A DNA stretch of 64,000 nucleotides from Cymodocea nodosa (GCA_036874045.1 JAZBRI010000004.1:992001-1056000), one strand, 5' to 3'; numbered from the stretch's first letter, positions 1 to 11,770 are shown. Notes: generated by a model not told the origin, from the letters alone. Numbers and translations: made by a program.

Positions 1-158
1 TGCTACCGAGTACAAACACCGTCCAAGGATACATGGGTAAAGATTCCATGCAGGAGATTTTAAAAGCACATGGAGGATTCGGCAGCACGCTTCAAATGTA
101 CATGTCTCAAAACAAAAACTGTTTGTACCTTAAACAATGTAATGGTGTAGTATTTTGA
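1..158 (+). CDS. Possible last exon of an unidentified plus-strand gene (partial)
   Basis: The frame beginning at base 3 is open for 51 codons and stops at TGA 156-158. Its composition looks like protein (for example GYMGKDSMQEILKAHGGFG) and base composition is less AT-rich than the following intergenic DNA. No start is visible, so this would be the 3' end of a gene lying mostly left of the window and convergent with the DUF2499 gene that ends at 441. I do not recognise the family. It could also be a chance open frame; the other two frames close within 60 bases. Confidence 0.35.
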   Translation, partial: LPSTNTVQGYMGKDSMQEILKAHGGFGSTLQMYMSQNKNCLYLKQCNGVVF

Positions 159-440
159 CAAACCATCCATCTAATGACATCCAGATCAGGTAGATCCATA
201 CGAAAGAAGCTTCACTTCCTACATAAAAATCGATAGTCAATGGAAGTACACGCAGTTACAAGTTTTGACCTGAAGGAAGCCACAAGAAATTTGAGGAATT
301 ACAAAACAACTTCATTCCAATTGAGAATTTACAACCAAAAGAAATCATCAACCTGATTTAGTGATTCTTACACGTCTGGCAATCTAGTTGCCAAATTTCT
401 TCAATGTCGGCCAACTATCACAGAAAGCTGCAGTGAAAAT

Positions 441-3400
441 TTAAGAATTCCCAGTCTCCTTTCTGGAGAACTTGTAAATACGATATGCAGCAATGCACAT
501 CGTCAAATTTCCAATAACTGTTAATAAGCCTTGAAGGGCAACCAATACCTACAGGAAGGTGTAATCATGCGATATGAAGAAACATCAATCCGTTAGATCA
601 CATTATGACAGAAACCTTCTGTGAAGGCTAGCCTATTGTACCTGTGACACATTCACTTAAATGATGCATTGAAGATTGAAAACGATAAACCCAACAAATG
701 AAACTTTAATCTAGGAAGGGTCTAATTATAAACAGCCTTCTATAAATGGAGAGATTATTTCCTAGAATTCAAACCCATGACCTCCTAATCACAATGGAAT
801 ATCCTTATCATTCTACCAAGGCTTGCTCTCAAATGATGCATTAATGATTAAATTCATATATTTTGGAAGATTGATATGAGGTTATAGTGTTTAATAGATG
901 TCATTTTTCATCGCTCGCTGAGAATATTCAGAATGAGAAGTATAGGTGGTCCACTTTAGAAAATGAATAAAGAATAAAAAGAAAACATAAAGAACAAAGT
1001 GGTGGCTGCTTTAAAATTTTCCACTTCAACAAATTTCCAAGTTCACATTTAAATGCAATTAGTAGGTTTTGAATCTGGAAAGCTTAGATTGACATCATAT
1101 ATACATAGATAATGTTTGTACTACGTAATTAAATGAGTTAATAATGATACATTTGGAAGAGGGAATACAAATATTGCAAACTTTTCAGTTTTCCTTATAT
1201 TTTGGATGATTTGGTACAGTGGCACAAAGGCCACAACACCTAACATCGGGTTGCAAGACCGATTCTCAAAGCCCTCTGCCCCCGCAACAGTCTTCAAAGA
1301 CTGCAGTTTTGCATTACGTTACTTGATGTTGGATGTTTTCCTTGTGTTAATTTCTATCTTATACATGTTGAGTAAAAATCACACATCAGTTAAAAAGAGA
1401 CAAAGCATAAACTTGTATGATATTAGACTAATCACTTACTGCTAATTAGTTTTGAGTTGGAATTTTGTACAACATTAAAATAGATTCATTATATGACACT
1501 TGTTGACATATAAATAAGGTGCAAGTAAAAAATGTGTTAAGTGAAAATCTCACATCAACTAAAAAGAGACAAAGCCTGAACTTATATAATGTTGAACCTA
1601 TCATTTACTACTAATTAGTTTTAGGTTGAATTTGCACAATATAAGATATTTTCATATTTGATGCTTGGAAAGCATTTAAATCAAGTTTTGAGAATGAAGG
1701 GACTTGTGGAAGCAAAATATAGGAATTATGCATCTATTAAGTGACAGTTGAGTAAGGAAGCAACTTACTTCAAGAGACTCTGCATTGTAGAAGAAATGCC
1801 ACGTGCAAGCACATAATGCTCCACCAAGAAGGGGTACCTGGATACACAATTTTTTTAGGAAAAATAAAACAAAATAAAAATAAAAATAAAATGGAATTAA
1901 AATTTAGGTTTCACTTTTACAATTATGAAATTTCAACTCAAAATCAATTATCATTAAATGAAAAAATTCATTATATATTGCTCTAGGTTTAATTCTTACA
2001 CCACTAATGTAGGACTATTTCAACAATGGTAAAGTAAAGAATGAGTACCAAAGGAACAATAATGGCAAGCTTCTTTTGAAATTACCTTAGCACAATTTTA
2101 ATTTCTTAGTCAATAAAATAGAAATAATGATGAAGATATATAAGTAGATGATCATGAAATTCAAAAGAGTAAAACTTTTAAATATTTAAAATTTATAATA
2201 AGTAGTAATGAAGAAATTATAAAAAATGTTATCCATAAGATTAAAGTATAATGGATGAAGTAGGAAAATACTTCTAAAGTGTTAGGTGAGTGAAGAATAC
2301 CTTTAAAATTAAAAGGAAAAATATATTAGAATATTAAATTGTAAAACATAATCATATGCAAAAAAAACTAATTTTATAGAAATACAATTGCTTAGATGGA
2401 TAAGCGATAATACTATAAGAGATAAGTTAAAAAATCAATTTTATTAGGAATAGAGTAAGAGTTACACCAATTAAGATAAGAGAAAATTAGTTTAAGTGAT
2501 TTGCTTACATTTTTTGGATGCCAAAGAATGCTCTGGTTAGGAGAAGAAAATTAATTAATGTAAAAGAAACAAAAATAAGTAGAAAAAGACCTAAAACTAC
2601 TTAGTTAGGATTTGTGAGAAAACATTGAAAGTTATGTAATTTAATTGAAGATTTAACCATAAATAGAAATAATTTGAAAGAAAAGAATTCATGCAACTAA
2701 CCCCACATAATGAAATTATGGCATGGACTATTGTTGTTGTTGTTATTTGTGGTGGTAGTGATTAACAAAATAAATCTTCAACATCCCACTAAGTTCATGT
2801 GATGAACTAAAGAAAAATGAATGAAATGAGAAAATGCCACTAATTCCATCTATTGACATTTTATTTGTACACTTATGCAGAATAAAAGCAATATTTTGAA
2901 CTTGCAATTGATTCTCATTTTCTTGTAGTTATATAGGAGAATGACTTTGAATGCTAAGCTATAAAAATGACCTTATGTAAAAAGTTAGTATTGCTAAGAC
3001 ATGTCTACTTAGATAGATGAGTAGTAATACTATAAAGGTTAAGTTTAAAAATGATTTTATTAGAAATAGAGTAAGAGCTGCACCTATTGAAAATAAGATA
3101 AGAAAAAATCAACTTAGATGGTTTAGTCATATCTTAGGAGACCAAAAAAGGCATCAATTAGGAGAGAATATTTAATTAGTGAGTGCAAAAGAAATTAAAA
3201 GTAGACCTAAAACCACTTAGTTAAGAATTGTAAAAAAGATTTAAATTTATGTACTTTAATTGAAGACTTGGTAATAGATAAAAATATTTAGAAGAAAAGG
3301 ATTCATATAATCAACCCTATGTAGGAGGATTATGACTAAGATTATTGTCGTTGTATATAGAAGGAAAACATTCTTACTAGATATAATTTCAATGTCAATA

Positions 3401-4521
3401 AGAAAATATTTCACCTCTTCATTTAATTATACAATAAAGTGAAAGTACTAGACCAGATATGAAGTTCATTTTGATGAGAAAAAGCTTCTTCATCTAATTT
3501 CTTACTGAGTAAAAGTATAAAACCTCTTTATAAAATTAGGTAATGGGAACATCTATTATACAAAAGCTACCGCTGATATCTGTCAAAGCATATATTTTCT
3601 GTCAAGTTTTGTCTATCTCATCGAAAATGTTAAAGAATAAAATGGATCATTGAATGTTCTTAAGGTCTATCTTGTTCCCTAGTTCATATAGCTAAACCAT
3701 ATTGAAGCCCCAAAAGAATATATGATACATGATCCATCAATTCCAACAACAACATGTACTTCCTAACAACACGAGGACGACGACATCACCTCTATTTTTT
3801 TCAAAAACATTAGCCGAATTGAACGAGATTTGGGAGACGTGGTATCCAGATTCAATAACAGACAACAAACTTTATGCCCTAAGACCCATTGAATTTCGTC
3901 CTGACATGCTACGTAAACAAAAGCACTCACATGTGATGGCAGTAATCTTCTACCCACCTTAACGTATTGAACTAAGTTCGCATTTCTTTTGAATACATAA
4001 TTAAGAGAAGTTAAAATTGCAAAACAAACAAAGGAAGAACATGTGTGTAGCAACAAATACTACTCACTCACCATTCCCCAAGACAAACCCTTCCAAGACT
4101 TGTACTCCGACTTCTCTCCGTATTCCCAAACCAACACCATGGCCGTCACCCTTCACAACACAACAGCACGAACAAGATTCATTTTTGTTTTTTTTTTTTT
4201 TGGAAAAGTACAAAAAATTAATAAAAGAAACAGGAAAATTCCATGGTTCCGGCTATACCATTCGGCGACGCTGGACACGTGAATCGCCCACGTGGGCAGG
4301 GAGAGAGCATTGGATGGTTCCGCAGCGGAAGCAGATAGAGGGAGAACCGCAACGGCGGCAATGGCGGAGGCGAGCGCAAGTCCGCAATTGCGTAGACGAG
4401 GAGAGAAGGCCCGCGGGGGAGGAGAGGTGGAAGGAATGGGGCGGGGCTTGTGGTTGCGATGAAGGGAGGTTGCCGCCGGGGCGATGGCGGTGGAGCAACA
4501 GAAGCGTCCCACCGCAGCCAT
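441..4521 (-). CDS. DUF2499 (Ycf49-like) chloroplast protein, four exons
   Basis: Spliced gene, exons 4259-4521, 4072-4150, 1769-1837 and 441-548, all with GT/AG borders and matching phases, giving 172 residues and a TAA stop at 441-443. The N-terminal ~60 residues are rich in Ala, Ser, Pro and Arg like a plastid transit peptide, followed by a hydrophobic Ala-rich stretch. The conserved DUF2499 block follows: LPTWAIHVSSVAEW in exon 1, YGEKS...WKGLSWGM in exon 2, CACTWHFFYN in exon 3, VALQGLLTVIGN in exon 4. The family occurs in cyanobacteria, algae and plants and is predicted membrane-bound; its role is not established. I chose the ATG at 4521; a TTG six bases upstream is not a likely start. 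Intron 2 (1838-4071) is enlarged by LINE tails and intron 3 (549-1768) by a SINE. Confidence 0.9.
671..830 (-). mobile_element. tRNA-derived SINE (Au-SINE-like) in DUF2499 intron 3
   Basis: Read on the minus strand it begins with an A-box-like TGGTAGAATGATAAGG and, about 35 bases on, a B-box-like GGGTTTGAATTC, followed by a GACCCTTCC body resembling the angiosperm Au SINE. It is bracketed by direct repeats AAATGATGCATT at 659-670 and 831-842, the expected target-site duplication. The 3' tail is short and AT-rich. Confidence 0.65.
1366..1635. repeat. Two direct copies of a ~95-bp sequence
   Basis: Bases 1366-1462 and 1537-1635 are near-copies; both contain the core AAAAAGAGACAAAGC and the later TACTGCTAATTAG/TACTACTAATTAG and TTTTGAGTTGG/TTTTAGGTTG blocks. 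They lie in DUF2499 intron 3. They may be two ends or two halves of an old insertion; no coding content. Confidence 0.55.
2240..2755 (+). mobile_element. L1-type LINE 3' tail, copy 1
   Basis: Plus-strand frames, broken by stops and shifts, keep the carboxy-terminal signature of plant L1 reverse-transcriptase ORF2: a KIRENQ...RWF-like block, then RRRKLINV and KRPKTT, and the stretch ending in an I(H/S)C-type motif. The copy finishes in a TTGTTGTTGTTGTT tract at about 2728-2745, as plant LINE 3' ends often do. It is 5'-truncated, the usual outcome of target-primed insertion. It lies in intron 2 of the DUF2499 gene. Confidence 0.6.
2975..3370 (+). mobile_element. L1-type LINE 3' tail, copy 2
   Basis: Second copy of the same LINE tail in the same orientation, 220 bases after copy 1. 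The plus frame retains IRNRVRAAP and KIRKNQLRWFSHIL before stops, then the same downstream blocks and a TTGTCGTTG end. It differs from copy 1 at many sites, so the two are probably separate old insertions of one family rather than a recent duplication. Confidence 0.6.
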
Positions 4522-4764
4522 GGCCAAGGAGAGAGAGAGGAAGAGGAAACGGAGAGAGCTTTTTTCTTAATTCCCTTTAAATGGTCATAAAGTTGGATAC
4601 TTTTTTACTAAATTTCAAGCATTTATTTTTAAGCAAAAACGATAACAAATATAATTCAAATTAGATCGAAAACTTATTATAAAAATTTCATAACCGAAGA
4701 TGTCTAATTACAAAAAAAAGCAATAAGTGGTTTCTCTTTCTGCCACTTTCTAGAATAGATCGAT

Positions 4765-4868
4765 CCTCTATTTTTTGTTTGGAATAAGAGTCTACTTCTT
4801 CAAGTGTATGCTGAAGTGAATAGGAGCAAAGAAGTAAGTATTCTTTGTTACCAAACGCTACCCTAATT
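4765..4868. repeat. Possible short inverted-repeat (MITE-like) element
   Basis: The left part (GTTTGGAATAAGAGTCTACTTC) pairs imperfectly with the reverse complement of the right part (CGTTTGGTAACAAAGAATAC...). Total length ~100 bases. No clear target duplication. Upstream region of the DUF2499 gene; the remaining 4530-4764 and 4870-5035 hold nothing I recognise. Confidence 0.25.
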
Positions 4869-5039
4869 CAATATCAAAATCGCTCTTGTTTATGGATCAC
4901 TGCAATTTAGGTGTTTTTCATGCACATTTTGAATGAGTGTTAAGGTTTTATGTTAAAGATTGATATCATCTAGTATGATTTTTTACAACGTAATGGTTTT
5001 ACATTAATTTTAAAATCATAAAATTTTAACTTGTTACAC

Positions 5040-5505
5040 AATATTAATTCACACATGGATGCAAAATTTCCACTGGATCGCTCCTATTTCATGCACCTTC
5101 TCACAAAGATTATCACAAAATTTCAACCAAAGATTATCATAAAAGAGAAGAGGAGTGCTAGGAACTAGGAAGTGAAGTTCAATTAAAATAGATTTGAGCC
5201 AACAAAGCTCAGTTGTAGCATGAGCAAGACATTGAACGATGAACAAGCGACAATACTTTGTTTCTTCAAGTACACCAAGCAATAGGGTTAGAGCCAAGGA
5301 ACACATAGAAGCCTTCAATTGACCGACGATCGATTGGACAACTACCCTAGTTGAAGTCACAATAAGTAGTCAAATCCAGTGAACCAAGTTTGAAGTCAAG
5401 CCTGGTGTTGATCATAGCTTTCAAATACCGTAGAATCTACTTCACAGTAGCAAGATGAGTATCCATGAGAGCTTGTAGGAGCTAGTAGACCTAATTGACT
5501 GCAAA
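5040..5505 (-). pseudogene. Copia A RNase H and RT C-terminal remnant
   Basis: Minus-strand frames give the end of a Copia RT (FAVN...KRILRYLKA) and an RNase H-like stretch (CP-D-RRS-GF-VFLGSN--W, then the Ala-Glu-Leu-rich helix block and YDNL). Frames shift twice. The DADW acidic motif is degraded. It joins logically to the RT part that stops at 8520, which shows that 5507-8515 is an insertion. Confidence 0.65.
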
Positions 5506-5599
5506 AGATGAGTATCCTCACCCACCCCTCATGTATCCCTCTTTTATTTCATACCCCTTCTCCCTTTTCCTCCTTTCCTGATCTGGTAGTGGACAATAA

Positions 5600-7130
5600 A
5601 GCAGTCATAAAAGCAAAATGATTAGAATTCAGGCGATGAAGAGAGACAAAATCAAAAATAAGATGTGAAACATTATTGTGTGAAGTCGAACAAACATAAT
5701 CCTTTAAATAAGAGAGAGGGTGTGCTGACCTATGTGACCAAAGGGAGTATCATCTTGAGAAGGTCGTAGGGTATCATGCGTAGAATCAGCACCTATGTTG
5801 GGCAATTTGAGCATGGAAGCATCAATGTCAAGAGCAAGAAAGAGTGTTTGAGTAGGATGCCCAAGAGCACTCTCAAGGTCCATGTCATTAGGAAGCTCAA
5901 TGCTAACATCAAGCTGATCACATGCATCATGAGAGTCAAAACAAGGAGAGTTAGACTACTCAAGACCATATGAAATATCGAAAAAGTGCACATCTGATGT
6001 GGGGGGTATAGAGGATATCTATTGAAAGGGATAAATATCTTCATGAAAGATGACATCACTACTAGTAAGCTTGGTATCCAAATCATAAAGACGATAGCCC
6101 TTTTGCCTAAAGGGATATCCAAGGAAGACACACTTGTGAGCTCTTTTATCAAATTTGTGTTTTAATTGAAGATTGATGGCATAGGTTTGGCATCCAAATG
6201 ATCTCATATGTAGATAGTTTGGTAAAGAATCTCAAAAGGAGACTTGCCATGAAGAACATAAGAGGGAAGTCTATTAATCACATAGGTAGAGGTGAGAAGG
6301 CTTTCACCCCAAAAAGATAATGGCATATGAGCATGAAATAAAAAACTTCAAGCAACCTTAAGAAGATGCCCATACTTACGTTCAACCACATTGTTTTGTT
6401 GTGGTGCATAGGGACAACTACATTGAATAATTTCTCTTTCATTGAAATAAGATCACAACTACGAATGACTTGAACATCACAATAGTTTCAAGTTTGTCTT
6501 TCATCAGATAAACCCAAGTACACTTGTTGTAATCATTAACCATAGTTAGGAAATAATGAAACCCATTATAAGTAGGAACAAAAAACTTTCCCTAAATATC
6601 AAGATGAATTAGTTTAAACAAACAAGTAGACTTGGTTGTGCTATGGTCAAAGGTCAGATGGCGTAACTTAGCCAAAGGACACACATCACAAGCCTTAACA
6701 ACATTTTTGTTTAAAAAGGAAAATGATCGAGGAACACTTTCATCAAGAGGGAGACCAAACCATTTGTGACATATATCTACAGAAATAGTAACAAAGGCAT
6801 TTGAAGTGTCTTGTTGAGCAAGCAAGATGTAAAACCCATTAATTCACTTCCCCACTCCAACTATCTTCCTCAAATGTAGGTCCTAATTGTAGCAAACATG
6901 TGGAAAGAAGTCTACAAAGGAAAAATTTTGAGAAGTCAATCTACTAACAAAAAGAAGGTTGAATTTGAAATCGGGTAAATAAAAAACATTATCTATAGTC
7001 AAGTGTGCATTGAGATGAGACTACCTAACAATTTTAGCTACCACTAAGCTACCATTAGGAAGAACAATAGGTTGTATATGATTAATAAAAACTATATCAT
7101 GTAACAAGGATCTTCAAGAAGAGGTTTATA
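5600..7130 (-). pseudogene. Copia protease/integrase/RT-linker remnant (in B)
   Basis: From 7130 leftward: a protease-end block (VLPNGSLVVAKIV, YLPDFKFNLL), the GAG-pre-integrase zone (KNVVKACDVCPLAKLRHL, 6825-6592), a degraded integrase core, the post-integrase segment RSFGCQTYA...KCVFLGY (6207-6019) and the RT linker VIFHEDIYPFQ continuing to ~5600. Several in-frame stops and shifts. Orientation is opposite to the RT-RNase H part at 7190-8290. Confidence 0.65.
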
Positions 7131-7189
7131 TGTAGCTCCATCCTAGTGTTCGAGTTGAGGGGGAGAATTATGTATGTTAGTTACACAAA

Positions 7190-8290
7190 TCCATATACAG
7201 TCTGAAGCAATCTCCTCATCAGTGGTACTTCAAGCTAAGTCAAGTTCTTTTGAATATGGATTTCACTTAGTCTTGTGCCGACTACAATTTATTTATCTGT
7301 TAAACTCCATCCTCATTTACTATTATCCTTGTTTATGTTGATGATATTTTAGTGGTAGGAGATTGTTCTCAAGACATATAAACATTAAAAGAAAGTCTTG
7401 ATGCTAAATTTAAACTTAAAAACTTGGGTGAGATTAAATATTTCCTAGGTGTGGAAGTCATTAGTTCTAAGGCAAGTATTATTCTTTCTCAAAATAAATA
7501 TATCTTGGATCTTCTATGTGAAACAAGTTTTCTAGGTTGTCCTGCAAGGTCTACACCAATTGATGAGAATCATAAATTTGATTTCATGAGTCCAAGGCTT
7601 GCAAATCCTTCTCAATTTCAATAGTTGGTTGGTAAACTCATATATACTATGTTTACAAGACTAGACATCTCATACATTGTTCAATTGTTTAGCTAGTTTA
7701 CGCATTGTCCTACTAAATCCCATATGTTAGGTCTTGTCCATATCTTTAGTTATCTTAAGGGAACTCCTGGCAAAGGCATTATGTTGCGATCTAACAACAC
7801 TCTCTAACTTCAAGCCTTTTGTGATGTAGATTGGGCTCAATGCCTTTTGAGTAGAAAGATAGTCACGAGTTATTGTATATTTCTTGGTAATTCTCTCATG
7901 TCTTAGAAGTCAAATAAGTAGAGTACTATCTTTGCCTCTACAACTAAAGTCAAATTTTGTGCCTTGTATCATACTATAAGTGAAATTACTTAACTTAGAT
8001 ACCTCTTACTTGAGTTAACTATGCAACATATTAAGCCTATGGAGACATTTTGTGATAATTAAGCTACTCTTCATATAGCAAAAAAATCTCATTTTCCACG
8101 AATAAACTAAACATATATAAATCGATTGTCACTTCGTTTGAGAGTAGTTCTTAAATGACACTATTTGTCTTCATTACATCTAGGTGATTCACTAGATTGT
8201 TGATATCTTGACAAAACCATTGGGTAAAAGTATTTATCATTTCTTTATTAGTAAACTGGGTATTGTTGATATTTACTCTGCAATTTAAGG
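7190..8290 (+). pseudogene. Copia reverse transcriptase/RNase H remnant (in B)
   Basis: Plus-strand frame with the RT catalytic box LVYVDDILV (~7330), then KNLGEIKYFLGVEV, the STPID-type block and a degraded RNase H (CDVDWAQCLLSRKIVTSY, FASTTKVKFCAL). In-frame stops occur about every 50-100 codons. It ends just before an AAGGGGGAG polypurine tract at 8287-8295, the usual Copia 3' layout. Confidence 0.7.
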
Positions 8291-8295
8291 GGGAG

Positions 8296-8515
8296 TGTTG
8301 ATATATTGGCTCTATGGAGTGAGTTGTCCACCAAATTTGGGTCCTCTAATATTTGAACCCGCCCTTAATGTATCCTTCTTTTATTTGCGAGAATATTGGA
8401 TCTCGATGAATAAGATCATCCAATGATATTGTCTCATATCTTTCATCATCTACTTCACGCCCTTTCTCCTTTTCCTCCTTTCCTAATCTGGTAGTTGCTA
8501 ATAAGTCTTCCAATA
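8296..8515 (+). repeat. 3' LTR of fragment B
   Basis: Begins TGTTGATATATTGG directly after the AAGGGGGAG polypurine tract. A shortened copy lacking the first ~65 bases and an internal ~70 bases lies at 5507-5600 in the same orientation. Right border is approximate because the flanking RT sequence of element A begins near 8515. Confidence 0.55.
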
Positions 8516-8519
8516 GGGT

Positions 8520-9640
8520 AAACCAACAATACTATGATAATTAGAAACATTGGAAATGAGTGTTCTATCTAATTTAGACAATTTCTAAAGACCAACAGGA
8601 GTAGAGACTGACTTACAATCAATCATGCAAGTCTTACCAAGAAGATTAGCGATATATTTGGATTGACATAATAACAAGGAAGTTGCAATCTATTCAATAC
8701 TAATACATAGAAAGTAGGAAAGGTTGCCCAAATCCTTCATCTTGAAGGATGTCCCTAAAGATGTTCTTAGTTAAGAAATAAAGGAGTTGTCATTATTGGT
8801 AAGGATGATATCATCAACATGTAGTAGAAGATGAGCCAAAATGGAATTGTGCTTATATAAAAGGTGAAGAATCATTTCGAGAGGCAGTGAACCCAAAAGC
8901 TAATAAATGAGAAGAAAAGGTTGAAAACCAAGATCTTGAAGTCTATTATAAATCATAAATGGATTTAAGCATCCTATAGACATGTGTGGGTGAATAGTCA
9001 TTTCGAGAGGCAGTGAACCCAAAAGCTAATAAATGAGAAGAAAAGGTTGAAAACCAAGATCTTGGAGTCTATTATAAATCATAAATGGATTTAAGCATCC
9101 TATAGACATGTTTGGGTTTTGTAGAATCAAGATAGTCTTGTGGTTGAACCATATAAACTATTTCATCCAAGTGACCATGTAAGAAAGTTCCTTCAACATC
9201 AAGTTAATATAAAGCTCACCCTATTGTGATGGCAATGGATAGAATCAAGTGAAATGTAGTATGTTTGATGATTGGACTAAATTGTCTCAATGAAATCAAC
9301 ACCTGGTTGTTGCTTAAAGCTCTTAGCAATCAAGTTTGCCTTGTACTTGTTAACTAATCCATCAGCATTATATTTGGTTTTGAATACCTATATGTAGCTA
9401 GTAACTTTCATACCAGTAGTATATGGAACAAGAGTCCAAGTGTGTTGGTTTTGAAGGGCTAAGAATTCAACATCTGTAGCAACATGCCAATGATCAAATT
9501 TAACGGCTTGATTATAACAAGTGGGATCAGGAGAAGTGGGGGGATTTGTAAAAGATACTTAGTATTGAGAAGACATTTACACTTGGATATGCCAAACTAG
9601 AATGAGAACTGGATCAAATAGTGACTGAGGCGAGGAAGTA
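8520..9640 (-). pseudogene. Copia A reverse transcriptase remnant
   Basis: Minus-strand frames retain the RT entry block (DVK--FLHG-LDE-VYM-QP near 9210-9130), a NPFMIYNRL-like KALYGLKQ counterpart, and the downstream STPVGLQKLSK-D and SIVG blocks near 8600-8520. A 126-bp in-frame tandem duplication lies inside it (8872-9119). Nonfunctional. Confidence 0.6.
8872..9119. repeat. 126-bp tandem duplication, two copies
   Basis: Copies 8872-8997 and 8998-9119 both start TCATTTCGAGAGGCAGTGAA and differ at only a few positions (for example CTTGAAG/CTTGGAG). The period of 126 bases is 42 codons, so the RT frame is preserved through the repeat. High identity implies the duplication is much younger than the element around it. 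Confidence 0.9.
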
Positions 9641-10067
9641 TCATGACAAGGTACTATGAGTGGCAAAATAAAAAGAAGATGAGATGCAAGTTGCGATGAA
9701 GAAATCGTGCGAAGAGAGGGTAGACACTATATAGTCGACTGATCAGGAATAGACAACAATGGGGAGTAAATAGGATGTTGGGTAGCCGCAATGAAAGGAA
9801 AAGAAAGTTCATCATAACAAACATTTCTAGAAACATAGATGCAACCAGATTTAGGTTCCTAGCGTTGGTAGCCTTTCTAATATCACACGCATGTAATGAA
9901 AATGCAAGGAAGACTTCCACATTCTAACTTATGAGAAGTGTACGGTCGTAATCACGGAAAACAATGATAACCAAAAGGAGTGAGAAAATAATAATTAGGT
10001 GGCTTACCAAAAAAAATCGCATGATAAAGAGAAAGTATAGGAAGACGATTAATAACATGGATAGCTG

Positions 10068-10547
10068 TTAAAACACTTTAGGCCGTAGTTGCTTGAATAG
10101 ATTGGAATGCACCAAAAGAGTGAGACCAGTCACCACTACATGGAGATGTTTTCGGTTGATAACACTATTTTGCATCGATGTGTAAGTACACAAGCGTTGA
10201 TGAGTAATCCCTCGTTGGCTTAAAAAGGAATGTAATCGAAAACTAGAAAATTCACCACTATTGTCTGTACGTAGCATTTTGATCTTTAGTTGAAGTTGAT
10301 TTTCAACCAAGAAGACAAATGTGTAAAAGATTTGTAAGAAATCCAACTTTTTAACAGGAAACAACCAACAATATACAGTATAGTCATCAACTATGAAATG
10401 ATAATAGAAAAAGCCCTTACAACTAGTTACAGTTGGTCTCCAAAAAAAGAGCACAGGAGGTTCTTTAGCAATAGTAGTGCTAGTCAGGAACAGAAGAAGA
10501 GAACTCTTGCCCATTTGACACAGCATAGTTGGTAGATGAAATGGCAA
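10068..10547 (-). pseudogene. Copia A integrase core remnant
   Basis: Minus-strand frame of 159 codons with IVDDYTVYCWLFPVKKLDF, the second catalytic Asp in MLRTDNSGEF, then SFLSQRGITHQ. The first Asp block (HSDVWGP in the family) reads FFWRPT, and the catalytic Glu block reads INRKH instead of the family's ERKH, so two of the three catalytic residues are missing. The GAG-pre-integrase region precedes it at 10742-10560. Confidence 0.7.
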
Positions 10548-10782
10548 TTGCTGGAAGCTTCAAAAAGTGTAGAACCTTGGCAAGTAGAGAGGAAGCTGCG
10601 TCCGAGAAAAACGAAATGGATAAGCTTCATCTTCAACCATTCCTTGGTAGAGAATTTCATTGGAGGCCTTATCCTTGATTAAGAATAGATCATCATCAAA
10701 TTCAAAAGTACAGCAGTTGTCTCTTGTAAACTTTCTAACCAAGAGAAGATTAAGAAATGCTTGAGGGCAATGAAATATATCA

Positions 10783-11682
10783 TCAACCTAATTTGCAAGA
10801 GAGATGTCCAGTATGAGATATAGCTAAATTATCGCCATTACCTACTGTAACAGAATCATCTCCAAAATAAGGCTTCGAAGCCTGTAAATTACCAAGTTTA
10901 GCTGTAAGATGATGAGAAGCACCTGCATCAGCATACCAGGTGGTCTTCTGGAGCAGATGTCTTTTGCGCAACCAAAGCAGTGAGTTTATCAGCAAAATGA
11001 CGACCCAAAATATTAAGGTTTAGCCGTTGAAAACAGTCATCGCAGAATGGCCACTCTTCCGACAAATTTGACATTTAATTTTAACATTAGAAGAATTCTG
11101 CGAAGATATGGCGGTGGAACTCTGCAAAGCAATCTTGTGTTTGTGTCCTTCGGAGAATTGTCTGTGTTTGTCCCATTTTTGCGTAGCGAAGGTGACAAGA
11201 ATGTGGACTGATCCTCAAGTAAACATAATTCTTCAGAAATAAGAAGTGAATGAAGCTCCTCAATAGGAAGGGAGCTTCTTCAAGCTCGTATCGTCGAAGC
11301 AAAAGGACGATACTCAATAGGCAAGAATGCTAACTTGAAGATATTCATTAGAGATTGCATTGCTGGTAGCTAACTGATGCGATAGATTTAATTTCTTGCA
11401 AGTAGTCAGTCACGGAACGACTACCCTTTTTAACATGTAACACTTCTTCCATAAGGCAAGAATACGAGTAGAAGTAGTTTGACCAAAACAGAAACCTGAG
11501 GAGAAAACGGAGGAGGCATAAAACCATCAATATTCTTTGCTGCGGTTTTGCCCACGAAAAACGGCCTACCAGAGATCACCACATAAGATGGTGCCATCAA
11601 GATTGATGGGAATCAAGTCGGCGATGTTGTTGATAACAACCAGAGAGGCTTGGGACGTACCATTCGAGAGATCAAAAGACGC
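10783..11682 (-). pseudogene. Copia A gag, zinc knuckle and protease remnant
   Basis: Gag starts at MASFDLSNG (11682) with a typical IADLIPINLDGT block; a middle gag helix (KGSRSVTDYLQEIKSIA) lies near 11440-11380. A zinc knuckle CQICRKSGHSAMTV near 11075 has lost its last Cys. The protease active site reads WYADAGASHH near 10935, with Ala for the usual Thr/Ser. Stops and shifts separate the pieces. Confidence 0.65.
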
Positions 11683-11760
11683 CATTGAAGAAAAGAAGCA
11701 ACAGAGAAGCGCAATAGCACCAAAGATCAGCCTAGAATCGACGTCGTGAGACAACCAAAA

Positions 11761-11770
11761 TCTGATACCA
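11761..11770 (-). promoter_or_regulatory. Primer binding site, initiator Met tRNA type
   Basis: Minus strand reads TGGTATCAGA directly after the LTR end TTCA. TGGTATCAGAGC is the standard Copia primer site complementary to the 3' end of initiator tRNA-Met; here the match holds for ten bases and then decays. Confidence 0.75.

Larger units (their letters stand above)
5507..8515. mobile_element. Second Copia fragment B, internally inverted, inserted in Copia A
   Basis: Two plus-oriented LTR-like pieces (5507-5600, short; 8296-8515) flank the block and share CCTTTTCCTCCTTTCCT and ATGTATCCYTCTTTTATTT. Between them a protease-integrase part is on the minus strand and an RT-RNase H part on the plus strand, so the interior has been inverted or assembled from two copies. 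The RT of element A is cut at its left and right edges. No clean target duplication could be read. Confidence 0.55.

Noticed and set aside
3729-4056. Open frames on both strands in DUF2499 intron 2
   Set aside because: The next true exon (4072-4150) is fixed by splice sites and homology; the minus-frame LLPSHVSAF resemblance to the family is coincidental because the matching block is encoded at 1769-1837.
4017-4580. Plus-strand open frame of 187 codons
   Set aside because: It is the antisense of exons 1 and 2 of the DUF2499 gene, whose minus-strand frames and splice sites are clear.
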